Below are positions 54,445-63,718 of a DNA stretch of 64,000 nt, piece by piece. The translations under genes were made by a program, and so were the position numbers. The DNA is from Pseudomonas fluorescens (GTDB lineage Bacteria > Pseudomonadota > Gammaproteobacteria > Pseudomonadales > Pseudomonadaceae): NCBI RefSeq assembly GCF_004683905.1, contig NZ_CP038438.1, positions 6,076,001 to 6,140,000 on the forward strand. The letters run 5' to 3'. Every line of letters starts with the position of its first letter. The stretch's first letter is position 1. The notes below the pieces were generated by a model that saw only the letters and a program-made list of their open reading frames with translations, did no database searches and was not told the DNA's origin.

Positions 54445-54852
54445 CTAAGGTCTCGAAAGTCTTGTTCTCATCAGCAGGGGAGCGAACCAGCTGACCGACT
54501 GAGTCAGCACGAAAGCGCCGAATACTGCGATCGGCGCCAATGGCTTCACACCTGCAAACACCAGTGCAAACAGCACTGCCGTCAAAATCAGTTTGCCTGC
54601 CTCGCCGGCATAAAATGACCGGACGATGGACTGGGCTGCTCGGGCGCCGGAAAACCGAAATGCCTTGTGAGCGAAATAAACATTGGGCAGCAAGGCTATC
54701 AGGCCTCCGCAAAGTCCCGAGTATCCGGCAACGACTCCGTGCCATTGCCAGAGCGCCAAAGCGGCAATGAGCAAAATGACAAATTGAGCCATCAACACCG
54801 GAAAAACCGCCAGGCGATGGAACGGCAGGCGGTTTGGCTTGCGGGTTTCCAT
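54445..54852 (-). CDS. atpI: ATP synthase assembly protein AtpI
   Basis: A 135-residue protein with four predicted membrane segments, first gene of the atp operon, helping c-ring assembly and Mg/ion handling. METRKPNRLPFHRLAVFP is the pseudomonad N-terminus, so ATG at 54852 is chosen over the GTG one codon earlier; GGAGAG lies upstream. Confidence 0.92.
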   Translation of the reverse strand: METRKPNRLPFHRLAVFPVLMAQFVILLIAALALWQWHGVVAGYSGLCGGLIALLPNVYFAHKAFRFSGARAAQSIVRSFYAGEAGKLILTAVLFALVFAGVKPLAPIAVFGAFVLTQSVSWFAPLLMRTRLSRP

Positions 54853-54929
54853 CACATTTGCTCTCCAATGGTCGGCTGCCAGAATTCAATAACTTGGCAT
54901 AATTTGTGCCGACAAAATGCGCGCAGAGT

Positions 54930-54951
54930 ATAGGGGCGGTTCTGCCCCTAT
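54930..54951 (-). terminator. Hairpin between parB and atpI
   Basis: ATAGGGGC (54930-54937) and GCCCCTAT (54944-54951) are exact reverse complements with a 6-nt loop, about 50 nt past the parB stop and about 80 nt before atpI. It lacks a U-tract, so it may be a weak terminator or an RNA-end stabiliser in front of the atp transcript. Confidence 0.5.
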
Positions 54952-55000
54952 TCAACTGTCAGGTAGTGATTTCCGACTGCGCGCTACATGAGGAAATGTT

Positions 55001-55873
55001 TCAGCGGATGTGTGCGAGCACACCTTGAAGCTCATCGAGGGAGTTGTAACCGATCACCAGCTGACCTTTTCCCTTCTTGCCGTGGCGAATCTGCACCGCA
55101 GAGCCTAGGCGCTCGGCCAGACGCTGTTCGAGCCGGGCGATATCCGGGTCGGGTTTGGCCGCTTCCACAGGCTCCGGTTTGCCACTCAACCACTGACGAA
55201 CCAGTGCCTCGGTTTGGCGCACAGTCAGGCCGCGTGCGACAACATGTCGCGCCCCTTCCACCTGCTGATTGTCCGGCAGACCGAGCAAAGCACGGGCATG
55301 ACCCATTTCCAGGTCACCGTGGGACAGCATGGTCTTGATGACTTCCGGCAGTGCAATAAGTCGCAACAGGTTAGCCACAGTCACGCGGGACTTACCCACA
55401 GCCTCGGCCACCTGCTGTTGAGTGAGCTGGAATTCCTGCTGCAGACGCTGCAAGGCGACGGCTTCCTCAATCGGGTTCAGGTCTTCACGCTGGATGTTCT
55501 CGATCAGCGCAATGGCGATCGCGGTCTCATCCGGCACATCACGAACCATCGCCGGGATGGTTTCCTGGCCGGCCTGCTGGCTGGCGCGCCAGCGGCGTTC
55601 GCCGGCGATGATTTCGAAACGGCCACCGCCAATCGGGCGCACCACGATCGGCTGCATCACGCCTTGCGCCTTGATCGACTGCGCCAGCTCTTCCAGCGCC
55701 TGCGGGTCCATGTCGCGGCGTGGCTGGTATTTGCCACGCTGCAGCAGATCCAGCGGCAGGTGTTGCAGCTCACGGGTATCGGCCTGCGCCGCCTGTTCTT
55801 CCAGCGCGCTGACGGTCGGACCACTCAGCAGTGCATCCAGTCCACGTCCGAGACCTCGTTTCTTGACGGCCAT
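55001..55873 (-). CDS. parB: Chromosome-partitioning protein ParB
   Basis: A 290-residue CTPase and DNA clamp. The N-terminal CTP-binding motif is GERRWRAS (about 93-100), with NIQREDLNPIEEA next; the helix-turn-helix (LTQQQVAEAVGKSRVTVANLL) reads parS; a C-terminal dimer domain ends VLAHIR. It loads at the parS sites at 3563, 4482 and 15837 and others outside the window. It lies 9 nt after parA. Confidence 0.96.
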   Translation of the reverse strand: MAVKKRGLGRGLDALLSGPTVSALEEQAAQADTRELQHLPLDLLQRGKYQPRRDMDPQALEELAQSIKAQGVMQPIVVRPIGGGRFEIIAGERRWRASQQAGQETIPAMVRDVPDETAIAIALIENIQREDLNPIEEAVALQRLQQEFQLTQQQVAEAVGKSRVTVANLLRLIALPEVIKTMLSHGDLEMGHARALLGLPDNQQVEGARHVVARGLTVRQTEALVRQWLSGKPEPVEAAKPDPDIARLEQRLAERLGSAVQIRHGKKGKGQLVIGYNSLDELQGVLAHIR

Positions 55874-55882
55874 GGGGATTCC

Positions 55883-56680
55883 TTAAGTTGGCTGGGCAGC
55901 GGCGATGCGTGAATTTTTGCGCTGACGGCGAACCATCTCGCCCGCCAGGGCCAAATAGGCCAGCGCGCCGCGCGATTGCTTGTCGTAGGCCAGTGCCGGC
56001 ATACCGTAGCTCGGTGCTTCGGCCAGGCGGATGTTGCGCGGGATCACTGTGTCGTATAGCTGCTCGCCAAAGTGTTCCTTGAGCTGCGCCGAAACATCGT
56101 TCATCAGGCTCAGCCGCGGGTCGTACATGGTGCGCAGCAGACCTTCGACCTTGAGGTTGGGGTTCAGCAGTTCGGCGATGCGCTTGATGTTATCCACAAG
56201 GTCGCTCAAGCCTTCGAGCGCAAAGTATTCGCACTGCATGGGGATAATCACCCCGTCAGCGGCGACCAGTGCGTTCAATGTGAGCATCGACAGCGACGGC
56301 GGGCAGTCGATCAAAATGTAATCGTAGTTTTCACGGATCGGCGCCAGCGCGCTGCGCAGACGGCTTTCCTTCATCTGCATTTCCAGCAGAACCACTTCGG
56401 CCGCGGTCAGGTCGCGGTTGGCCGGCAGCAGTTGATAACCGCCGTGCTCGGAGTAGTGCATGGCCTGGGCCAGATCGCATTCGCCGATCAGCAGGTCGTA
56501 GACCGAGTTTTCCAGGCCATGTTTATCCACACCGCTACCCATGGTGGCGTTGCCCTGTGGATCGAGATCGATCAACAGCACCCGGCGCTTGGTCGCGACC
56601 AGGGATGCTGCGAGGTTGATGCAGGTGGTGGTCTTGCCCACACCACCCTTCTGGTTCGCTATCGCGAATACCTTAGCCAT
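55883..56680 (-). CDS. parA: Chromosome-partitioning ATPase ParA (Soj)
   Basis: A 265-residue deviant Walker ATPase. The motif KGGVGKTTT (11-19) has the signature Lys, with DLDPQGNAT and DCPPSLSML as the later motifs. It binds DNA nonspecifically and pulls ParB-parS complexes. The start at 56680 (MAKVFAIANQKGG) is by family; six codons upstream are possible. DnaA-box 9-mers lie at 56190 and 56523. Eighteen nt after rsmG. Confidence 0.95.
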   Translation of the reverse strand: MAKVFAIANQKGGVGKTTTCINLAASLVATKRRVLLIDLDPQGNATMGSGVDKHGLENSVYDLLIGECDLAQAMHYSEHGGYQLLPANRDLTAAEVVLLEMQMKESRLRSALAPIRENYDYILIDCPPSLSMLTLNALVAADGVIIPMQCEYFALEGLSDLVDNIKRIAELLNPNLKVEGLLRTMYDPRLSLMNDVSAQLKEHFGEQLYDTVIPRNIRLAEAPSYGMPALAYDKQSRGALAYLALAGEMVRRQRKNSRIAAAQPT

Positions 56681-56698
56681 TCTTGCTTGTGTTCCCAA

Positions 56699-57343
56699 TC
56701 ATGCCGTGCGGCGCAGTATCAGCAGATGGCGTTGGCCTTGGCAACCGGGTACGGCCAGGGCGTGTTCGCTATCGAGTTTGAAGTCTGCCGGCAATGCTAC
56801 CAGCTCATCGGCCGGATGAACGCCCTTCATTGCCAGCCAGCGCGTGTCGGCATCGCCGAGGTGGCGAGTCCAGTTGGTGAAGTTCTCCATACTGCTGAAA
56901 GCCCGGGAAATGATCCCGTTGAATGGCTGGGCAGGCTGGAAGGCTTCGACGCGACTGTGGATAACTTGCAGGTTATCCAGTTTGAGTTCGAGTTTGACCT
57001 GAGTCAGAAAGCGGGTTTTTTTGCCGTTGCTGTCCAGACAGGTGACTTGCGAGTCCGGATACAGGATCGCCAACGGGATCCCCGGCATGCCGCCGCCACT
57101 GCCGACGTCGAGCCAACGGCCGTTTTCGATGAACGACATCACGCTCAAGCTATCGAGCAGATGCCGCGAAACCATTTCATCAGGATCGCGCACTGCAGTC
57201 AGGTTGTAGGCCTGGTTCCATTTGATCAACAGGGCCAGGTAACCCAGCAGCAATTCGTGCTGGGCTGCGCTGAGATTGACACCGAGCTCGCGGGCCCCTG
57301 TGGATAACTCTTCGGCGTGTTGCGAAGTGACCTTAGAACTCAA
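56699..57343 (-). CDS. rsmG: 16S rRNA (guanine-527-N7)-methyltransferase
   Basis: A 214-residue SAM methyltransferase (GidB). Motif I is LDVGSGGGMPGIPLAI; the N-terminal helical part includes LLGYLALLIKWNQAYNLTAV. It methylates G527 of 16S rRNA. Overlaps mnmG by 4 nt. Confidence 0.96.
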   Translation of the reverse strand: MSSKVTSQHAEELSTGARELGVNLSAAQHELLLGYLALLIKWNQAYNLTAVRDPDEMVSRHLLDSLSVMSFIENGRWLDVGSGGGMPGIPLAILYPDSQVTCLDSNGKKTRFLTQVKLELKLDNLQVIHSRVEAFQPAQPFNGIISRAFSSMENFTNWTRHLGDADTRWLAMKGVHPADELVALPADFKLDSEHALAVPGCQGQRHLLILRRTA

Positions 57344-59241
57344 GCGCTTTGCTCCAACTGACGGCCCGCGCCGCGTTTTTTCAAATGAATCATCAACAGC
57401 GAAATCGCTGCCGGGGTAACGCCCGGGATCCGCGAAGCCTGGCCGAGCGTCTCCGGACGCGTCGCACCGAGCTTGCTCTGAATCTCCTTGGAGAGACCGG
57501 AAATGTTGGTGTAATCGATATCCACAGGCAATTTCGTGTCTTCACTGGCGCGCAGACGGGCGATTTCGTCCTGTTGACGGTCGATGTAACCGGCGTATTT
57601 GGTCTTGATTTCAACCTGTTCGGCGACCTGTGGATCTTCGGCGCCCTGCCCGGTCACTTCGACCAGACCAGCGTAGTCGATTTCCGGACGGCTCAAGAGG
57701 TTGAGCAAGTTGTATTCGTGAGTCAGCGGTGTGCCGAATTTTTCCGCAATCGCATCGCCCTGCTGGGTGCCCGGGCGAACCCAGGTGCTCTTCAGGCGCT
57801 GCTCTTCGAGTTCGATGCTTTCGCGTTTCTTGCAGAAGGCCGCCCAACGCGCGTCATCGACCAGACCCAGTTCACGACCTTTTTCGGTCAGACGCAGGTC
57901 GGCGTTGTCCTCGCGCAGAATCAGGCGGTACTCGGCACGGGAAGTGAACATGCGGTACGGCTCTTGGGTACCGAGGGTGATCAGGTCGTCGACCAGCACG
58001 CCGATGTACGCTTCATCGCGACGCGGGCACCAGGCTTCTTTGCCCCTGGCACGCAGCGCGGCGTTGGCCCCGGCGAGCAAACCTTGCGCACCAGCTTCTT
58101 CGTAACCGGTGGTGCCGTTGATCTGACCAGCGAAGAACAGACCGCCGATGACTTTGGTTTCCAGGCTGTATTTCAGGTCACGCGGGTCGAAGTAGTCGTA
58201 CTCGATCGCATAACCCGGACGCACGATGTGCGCGTTTTCCATGCCGCGGATCGATTGCACGATCTGCAATTGCACGTCGAACGGCAAGCTTGTGGATATC
58301 CCGTTCGGGTACAGCTCATGGGTGGTCAGGCCTTCCGGCTCGATGAACACCTGATGGCTTTCCTTGTCGGCAAAGCGATGAATCTTGTCTTCGATCGACG
58401 GGCAGTAGCGCGGACCGATGCCCTCGATTTCGCCGGCAGCGGAATACATCGGCGAACGATCGAGGTTCGCCGCGATGATTTCGTGGGTGCGCGCGTTGGT
58501 ATGGGTAATCCAGCAACTGACCTGGCGCGGATGCTGTTCTTTTTTGCCCATGAACGACATGACGGGGATCGGCGTATCGCCCGGTTGCTCGGTCATGACC
58601 GAGAAATCCACAGATTTGCCATCGATGCGCGGTGGCGTACCGGTTTTCAGGCGACCGACACGCAGCGGCAGTTCACGCAGACGATGTGCCAGGGCGATCG
58701 ATGGCGGGTCACCGGCACGACCGCCGGAGAAATTCTGCAAACCGATGTGGATAAGTCCACCGAGGAACGTACCAGTGGTCAACACCACGGAATCGGCGAA
58801 GAACCGCAGACCCATTTGCGTGACAACACCGCGAACCTGGTCCTGCTCGACGATCAGGTCGTCAGCGGCCTGTTGAAATATCCACAGGTTCGGTTGGTTT
58901 TCCAGAATTTCGCGGACAGCGGCCTTGTACAAAATACGGTCGGCTTGCGCACGAGTCGCTCGTACGGCCGGACCTTTGCGGCTGTTCAATACGCGAAACT
59001 GGATGCCGCCCAGATCGGTAGCCATGGCCATCGCGCCGCCGAGGGCGTCGATTTCCTTGACCAGATGGCTTTTGCCAATGCCACCAATGGCCGGGTTGCA
59101 GCTCATGGCACCGAGGGTTTCCACGTTATGCGTCAGCAACAGGGTTTTTGCCCCCATACGTGCTGAGGCCAGTGCTGCCTCGGTACCGGCATGACCGCCG
59201 CCGATGACGATCACTTCAAAACGGGAAGGGAAATCCACCAC
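57340..59241 (-). CDS. mnmG: tRNA uridine-5-carboxymethylaminomethyl synthesis enzyme MnmG
   Basis: A 633-residue FAD enzyme (GidA) that with MnmE modifies U34 of tRNAs. The FAD loop is GGGHAGTEAALASARMG; NPAIGGIGKSHLVKEIDALGG is the family signature. The start is GTG at 59241 (a second GTG follows at once). A 549-nt origin-like gap lies upstream. Confidence 0.96.
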   Translation of the reverse strand: MVDFPSRFEVIVIGGGHAGTEAALASARMGAKTLLLTHNVETLGAMSCNPAIGGIGKSHLVKEIDALGGAMAMATDLGGIQFRVLNSRKGPAVRATRAQADRILYKAAVREILENQPNLWIFQQAADDLIVEQDQVRGVVTQMGLRFFADSVVLTTGTFLGGLIHIGLQNFSGGRAGDPPSIALAHRLRELPLRVGRLKTGTPPRIDGKSVDFSVMTEQPGDTPIPVMSFMGKKEQHPRQVSCWITHTNARTHEIIAANLDRSPMYSAAGEIEGIGPRYCPSIEDKIHRFADKESHQVFIEPEGLTTHELYPNGISTSLPFDVQLQIVQSIRGMENAHIVRPGYAIEYDYFDPRDLKYSLETKVIGGLFFAGQINGTTGYEEAGAQGLLAGANAALRARGKEAWCPRRDEAYIGVLVDDLITLGTQEPYRMFTSRAEYRLILREDNADLRLTEKGRELGLVDDARWAAFCKKRESIELEEQRLKSTWVRPGTQQGDAIAEKFGTPLTHEYNLLNLLSRPEIDYAGLVEVTGQGAEDPQVAEQVEIKTKYAGYIDRQQDEIARLRASEDTKLPVDIDYTNISGLSKEIQSKLGATRPETLGQASRIPGVTPAAISLLMIHLKKRGAGRQLEQSA

Positions 59242-59790
59242 GCACCTCGTGCCTGCTTAAGTAGGTATTCAGGAATAGTTTGAGATCAGGTTTCTGGACC
59301 TGGTCGACAAGTATAGGGACTTCGCCCTTCCTAAAGAACCCTTTGCACAAAATTTAACCAGCTGTGGAGAACTCGAGGTTAAAAGAATAAAAAAGAGAGA
59401 AATTTATAAATCCTTTGTTTTAATGCTTATTCTTACTGACCGACCTTTCTGTGGATAGATTGCTACAGGCCTTATTATTCAATGTGTACAGGGTTTCAAA
59501 ACCCTGTTATCAGGTCCTCGGGAGGCCCTTGGATAACCGGTTTAAGCCTGTGGATGAATGGGGTGGTTATCCACAGAGGCAGTTATATCCAGTTTTCACG
59601 CCCTGTTATCAACTGACCTCATTGGCAGTTATTCACAGGGCTTAATCCACAGAAATCAGCTGAATGATTGGTTGGCGGGCAAGGGAAATCCGCCCAGGGC
59701 GAGAGAGTCTGCCCGGCACTGGAGAAAGGAATTGAGAAATGAGGAGTGCAGACAGGCCGCGAACGGGCCTGTCTGTGAACAGCAGAAGGG
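59242..59790. other. Origin-like mnmG-mnmE gap with DnaA boxes
   Basis: A 549-nt gene-free stretch. It holds a perfect DnaA box TTATCCACA at 59567-59575, a good one TTATTCACA at 59629-59637, and near matches at 59450-59458, 59549-59557 (both reversed) and 59643-59651. An A+T-rich stretch at about 59376-59430 could unwind. The 11-mer CCCTGTTATCA occurs twice (59502, 59601), and CAGGGTTT/AAACCCTG (59489-59506) is a perfect inverted repeat. Pseudomonads were reported to have a second autonomously replicating region besides rpmH-dnaA; this could be it, but the location is from memory. It must also contain the mnmG promoter. Confidence 0.65.
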
Positions 59791-61161
59791 TTATTTACCG
59801 ATGCAGAAGCTGGAGAAGATCCGGCCAAGCAGGTCATCGGAGCTGAATGCCCCGGTTATTTCTCCCAGAGAGTGCTGGGCCTGACGTAAATCTTCGGCCA
59901 GCAGCTCACCGGCACCGGCCAACGTCAGCTGTGCGCGACCATGTTCCAGCGCTGCACTGGCATGGCGCAGAGCCTCCAGATGACGGCGACGGGCACTGAA
60001 GCTGCTTTCCGAGGTTTGCTCATAGCCCATGCAGGCCTTGAGGTGTTCGCGCAGCAACTCCAGACCATCGCCGGCGGATTTGGCGCTAAGGCTTATGGTC
60101 ACGTGGCCATCGTCGCTGACTTCCAGGGCAATCGCTTCACCCGTCAGGTCAGCCTTGTTGCGAATCAAGGTGACTTTGGCCGGATCCGGACGGGTTTCGA
60201 GGAATTCCGGCCAAAGGGCAAACGGGTCTGCAGCTTCCGGCGCGGTGGCATCGACTACCAGCAGCACCCGATCCGCTTCAGTGATCGCTTTCAACGCACG
60301 CTCGACGCCGATCTTTTCCACCTGATCATCGGTATCACGCAGACCTGCCGTATCGACAACATGCAGCGGCATGCCGTCGATGTGGATATGTTCGCGCAGG
60401 ATATCGCGGGTGGTGCCGGCAATTTCGGTCACGATCGCGGCTTCGCGGCCGGCCAGGGCATTCAACAGACTGGACTTGCCGGCATTCGGCCGACCGGCGA
60501 TCACCACGGTCATGCCGTCACGCAACAAAGCCCCCTGCCCGGCCTCGCGAAGCACTGTGGACAGTTCATCGCGCACCTTGTCGAGCATGCTCAGCACGTG
60601 GCCATCGGCGAGGAAGTCGATTTCCTCTTCCGGGAAGTCGATGGCGGCTTCGACGTAGATGCGCAGGCCGATCAGTTGTTCGGTGAGGTTATGCACACGC
60701 TGGGAAAACGCCCCCTGCAGGGAGCGCAAGGCATTGCGTGCAGCCTGTGCAGAACTGGCTTCGATCAGGTCGGCAATGGCCTCGGCCTGAGCCAGGTCCA
60801 GTTTGTCGTTGAGGAACGCGCGCTCGCTGAATTCACCCGGACGGGCCAAACGGCAACCCAGTTCCAGGCAACGCTTGAGCAACATGTCGAGAACGATCGG
60901 GCCACCGTGTCCCTGCAGTTCCAGCACGTCTTCGCCGGTGAACGAGTTGGGGCCCGGGAAATATAGCGCCAGACCTTCGTCCAGCACCTGCCGGTCATCA
61001 CTGAAAAACGGCCCGTAATGCGCGTAACGCGGTTTCAGTTCACGGCCGCTGATGGCTTTGGCTGCAACGCTGGCCAACGGCCCGGAAATACGGACGATGC
61101 CGACACCGCCGCGACCTTGAGCGGTGGCGACAGCAGCGATGGTTTCACGAGGTACGCTCAT
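59791..61161 (-). CDS. mnmE: tRNA modification GTPase MnmE
   Basis: A 456-residue GTPase (TrmE). The N-terminal folate-binding domain (MSVPRETIAAVATAQGRGGVGIVR) precedes the G domain inserted in helices: GRPNAGKSSLLNAL, DTAGLRDT and NKAD; the C-terminal CIGK holds the catalytic Cys. Start at 61161 by family. It forms the U34-modifying complex with MnmG. Confidence 0.96.
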   Translation of the reverse strand: MSVPRETIAAVATAQGRGGVGIVRISGPLASVAAKAISGRELKPRYAHYGPFFSDDRQVLDEGLALYFPGPNSFTGEDVLELQGHGGPIVLDMLLKRCLELGCRLARPGEFSERAFLNDKLDLAQAEAIADLIEASSAQAARNALRSLQGAFSQRVHNLTEQLIGLRIYVEAAIDFPEEEIDFLADGHVLSMLDKVRDELSTVLREAGQGALLRDGMTVVIAGRPNAGKSSLLNALAGREAAIVTEIAGTTRDILREHIHIDGMPLHVVDTAGLRDTDDQVEKIGVERALKAITEADRVLLVVDATAPEAADPFALWPEFLETRPDPAKVTLIRNKADLTGEAIALEVSDDGHVTISLSAKSAGDGLELLREHLKACMGYEQTSESSFSARRRHLEALRHASAALEHGRAQLTLAGAGELLAEDLRQAQHSLGEITGAFSSDDLLGRIFSSFCIGK

Positions 61162-61192
61162 AAACCGGAATCCAGACAAAAGTGGCAGATAG

Positions 61193-61219
61193 CAAAACGC
61201 CCCACTAGGGGGCGTTTTG
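61193..61219 (-). terminator. Rho-independent terminator after yidC
   Basis: CAAAACGCCCC (61193-61203) pairs exactly with GGGGCGTTTTG (61209-61219) around a 5-nt loop; minus-strand RNA ends the stem in four U. It lies 23 nt past the yidC stop and before mnmE. Confidence 0.85.
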
Positions 61220-61242
61220 AGTGGTGTTATCCACAGAGTAAG

Positions 61243-62925
61243 TTACGCCTCGGCTTTTTTCGTCGCCGCTTCGATCTTACGCGTGATGTACCACTGTTGG
61301 GCAATCGACAGGCAGTTGTTCACAACCCAGTACAGCACCAGACCAGCCGGGAACCACAGGAAGAAGAAGGTGAAGATGATTGGCATCATTTTCATGACCT
61401 TCGCCTGCATCGGATCCGGTGGAGTCGGGTTCAGACGCTGCTGGATGAACATGGTCGCGCCCATGATGATCGGCAGGATGAAGAACGGATCCTTGATCGA
61501 CAGGTCAGTGATCCACAGCATGAATGGCGCTTGGCGCATTTCCACGCTTTCCAGCAGAACCCAGTACAGCGAAAGGAAAACCGGCATCTGCACGAGGATT
61601 GGCAAGCAGCCGCCCAGCGGATTGATCTTCTCTTTCTTGTACAGCTCCATCATGGCTTGCGACATTTTCTGCCGGTCATCGCCATGTTGCTCTTTCAGTG
61701 CAGCCAGTTTCGGTGCTACGGCACGCATGCGCGCCATGGATTTATAACTGGCAGCCGACAGCGGGAAGAAGATCCCTTTGATCAGCATGGTCAGGAAGAT
61801 GATCGACCAGCCCCAGTTACCCACGATCGCGTGGATGTGTTGCAGCAACCAGAAGATCGGCTGAGCGATGAACCACAGAATGCCGTAGTCGACTGTCAGT
61901 TCCAGACCTGGGGACAACTGTTTCAGCACGGCCTGGCTTTTCGGCCCGGCGTACAGAATGGCGCTGGTTTCAACTTTCGCACCCGGTGCAGCGGTCAACG
62001 AAGGACCGGTGTAACCGATGATGTAGTTGCCTTTGCTGTCTTTACGCGTCTGAACGATGTTGTTTTCGCCCTTCGGCGCAACCCATGCAGTCACGAAGTA
62101 GTGTTGCAGCCAGGCTACCCAGCCACCGGTGACGGTTTCCTTGAGCTGACCTTTGTCCATGTCTTTCATGGACACTTTCTTGTACGGCTCGGAACTTGTC
62201 CACAGGGCGGCGCCCAGGTAAGTCGCGGTGCCGGTGGCAGTGGTCGACGAAGGGTCGGCACTGGCATCGCGCTTCAGCTGGGCGAACATCGAACCCGACC
62301 AAGGCTGAGCGCTCTGGTTATCCACAAGGTAGGTCACGGTCACGTCATACAGGCCGCGTTTCAGGGTGAAACGCTTGATGTAGTTGACGCCGTCCTTGCT
62401 GAACTTCAGGTCGACGACCAATTGGTCCTGACCGTCAGCCAGTTGATAACTTTTCTTCTCCGAGGCGTAAACCGGACGACCGGCCGGGCTTGCGTCCGGA
62501 CCGTTGGTGCCGATCAGGCCGCTTTGTGCCAGATAAGTACGTTCGCCGCCGTTGTCGAACAGCTGGAACGGTACATCAGGACGATCCTGACGACGTGGAT
62601 ACAGTGGCAAAGTCAGTTGAGCAACGTCACCGCCCTGGGGATCGATCGCCAGATCGAGCACGTCGGTTTTGACCTGGATCAGATCCTTGCTGGCAGCGAC
62701 CGGGGTTTCCACAGGTGCGCTGGTGTCGCTTGCGGCACGCGGAATATCGTCACTGGCGGAAGCGTTATTGCCAGGAACGGTGTCCGGCAAACCGGATGCA
62801 GTCGTACTGGAAGCAACATTCTGAGTCGGCAGGGCAGCCTGGCCATAGTCCTGGTTCCATTTAAGAACCATAACGTAGGACACGATTGCCAGGGCGACGA
62901 TCAGGATCGTGCGTTTGATATCCAT
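61243..62925 (-). CDS. yidC: Membrane protein insertase YidC
   Basis: A 560-residue insertase. The first membrane helix is at 6-23, a large periplasmic beta domain follows (about 60-340), then five helices with the hydrophilic groove; KGIFFPLSAASYKSMARMR carries the conserved groove Arg region. The C-terminus is basic. It inserts proteins such as subunit c of ATP synthase, encoded nearby. Two nt after yidD. Confidence 0.96.
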   Translation of the reverse strand: MDIKRTILIVALAIVSYVMVLKWNQDYGQAALPTQNVASSTTASGLPDTVPGNNASASDDIPRAASDTSAPVETPVAASKDLIQVKTDVLDLAIDPQGGDVAQLTLPLYPRRQDRPDVPFQLFDNGGERTYLAQSGLIGTNGPDASPAGRPVYASEKKSYQLADGQDQLVVDLKFSKDGVNYIKRFTLKRGLYDVTVTYLVDNQSAQPWSGSMFAQLKRDASADPSSTTATGTATYLGAALWTSSEPYKKVSMKDMDKGQLKETVTGGWVAWLQHYFVTAWVAPKGENNIVQTRKDSKGNYIIGYTGPSLTAAPGAKVETSAILYAGPKSQAVLKQLSPGLELTVDYGILWFIAQPIFWLLQHIHAIVGNWGWSIIFLTMLIKGIFFPLSAASYKSMARMRAVAPKLAALKEQHGDDRQKMSQAMMELYKKEKINPLGGCLPILVQMPVFLSLYWVLLESVEMRQAPFMLWITDLSIKDPFFILPIIMGATMFIQQRLNPTPPDPMQAKVMKMMPIIFTFFFLWFPAGLVLYWVVNNCLSIAQQWYITRKIEAATKKAEA

Positions 62926-62927
62926 GA

Positions 62928-63173
62928 TTACTCGGCCATCGAAGAAGAACGGGAGGTAGGGATAGGTGGAACCGGGTCATAACCACCGGGATTCCACGGA
63001 TGACAGCGACCTAAACGACGAAAGGCCAGCCAGCCACCGCGCAGAAGGCCATGATTTTCGATGGCTTCATACGCGTAGCAAGAACAACTGGGGTAGAAAC
63101 GACAGTGACTGGCCATCAAAGGACTAATGGCGTAGCGATAAAACTGGATCGGAACGAGTGCCAGTTTACGCAT
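62928..63173 (-). CDS. yidD: Membrane protein insertion efficiency factor YidD
   Basis: An 81-residue protein with the family core CRFYPSCSCYAYEAIENHG and RLGRCHPWNPGGYDPVP, including conserved cysteines. It overlaps rnpA by 8 nt, as in most bacteria. It assists YidC-dependent insertion. Confidence 0.95.
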   Translation of the reverse strand: MRKLALVPIQFYRYAISPLMASHCRFYPSCSCYAYEAIENHGLLRGGWLAFRRLGRCHPWNPGGYDPVPPIPTSRSSSMAE

Positions 63174-63567
63174 CTGGACTGTCTACCCCTACAGTTTCGG
63201 TTTTGACTGCTGGAACTGGCTTGTTACGGGCCAGACGCTTCCAGAGTTTGCCGAAATGCTGAATCAATTCGGGGTTTTCTACGTCGCCCAAACCTTTGCG
63301 CGCGACGATAACGATATCCCAGCCGACCAGAGAATCCTGGTGCAGACGGAACGATTCGCGCATCAGACGTTTGAGGCGATTGCGCTCAACGGAGAGCTTT
63401 ACGCTCTTTTTCCCGATAACCAGCCCGAGACGGGGGTGATCAAGATCGTTGTTGCGCGCAAGGAGCAGGAGATTTTTCCCCGGAACCTTGCCGGTAGGGG
63501 AGTCAAAGACTGCCTTGAAATGCCGGGGGGTAAGCAGACGCTTTTCCCGACTGAAGTCCTGACTCAC
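63166..63567 (-). CDS. rnpA: Ribonuclease P protein component
   Basis: A 133-residue basic protein. The RNR motif is in VERNRLKRLMRESFR, with LVIGKKSVKLS before it; it binds the RNase P RNA for tRNA 5' processing. The GTG at 63567 (MSQDFSREKRLL) is chosen by family; the frame extends upstream without ATG until 63663, through the end of rpmH. The GGAGG overlaps the GTG closely, so the exact start is not fully certain. Confidence 0.92.
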   Translation of the reverse strand: MSQDFSREKRLLTPRHFKAVFDSPTGKVPGKNLLLLARNNDLDHPRLGLVIGKKSVKLSVERNRLKRLMRESFRLHQDSLVGWDIVIVARKGLGDVENPELIQHFGKLWKRLARNKPVPAVKTETVGVDSPDA

Positions 63568-63583
63568 CTCCAGTACCGGATTA

Positions 63584-63718
63584 TCAAACTGCCAGACGCG
63601 CACGACCTTTGGCGCGACGACGCGACAGGACAGCGCGACCGTTCTTGGTAGCCATGCGAGCACGGAAACCGTGGGTACGAGCGCGTTTGATAGTGCTTGG
63701 TTGGAAAGTACGTTTCAT
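63584..63718 (-). CDS. rpmH: Ribosomal protein L34
   Basis: A 44-residue basic protein, from ATG at 63718 to TGA at 63584, starting MKRTFQPSTIKRARTHGFRA and ending RRAKGRARLAV. It is the standard neighbour of rnpA and oriC. Confidence 0.96.
   Translation of the reverse strand: MKRTFQPSTIKRARTHGFRARMATKNGRAVLSRRRAKGRARLAV

Noticed and set aside
57349..59166. 605-codon frame on the plus strand opposite mnmG
   Set aside because: Shadow of mnmG; no motif and no start context.
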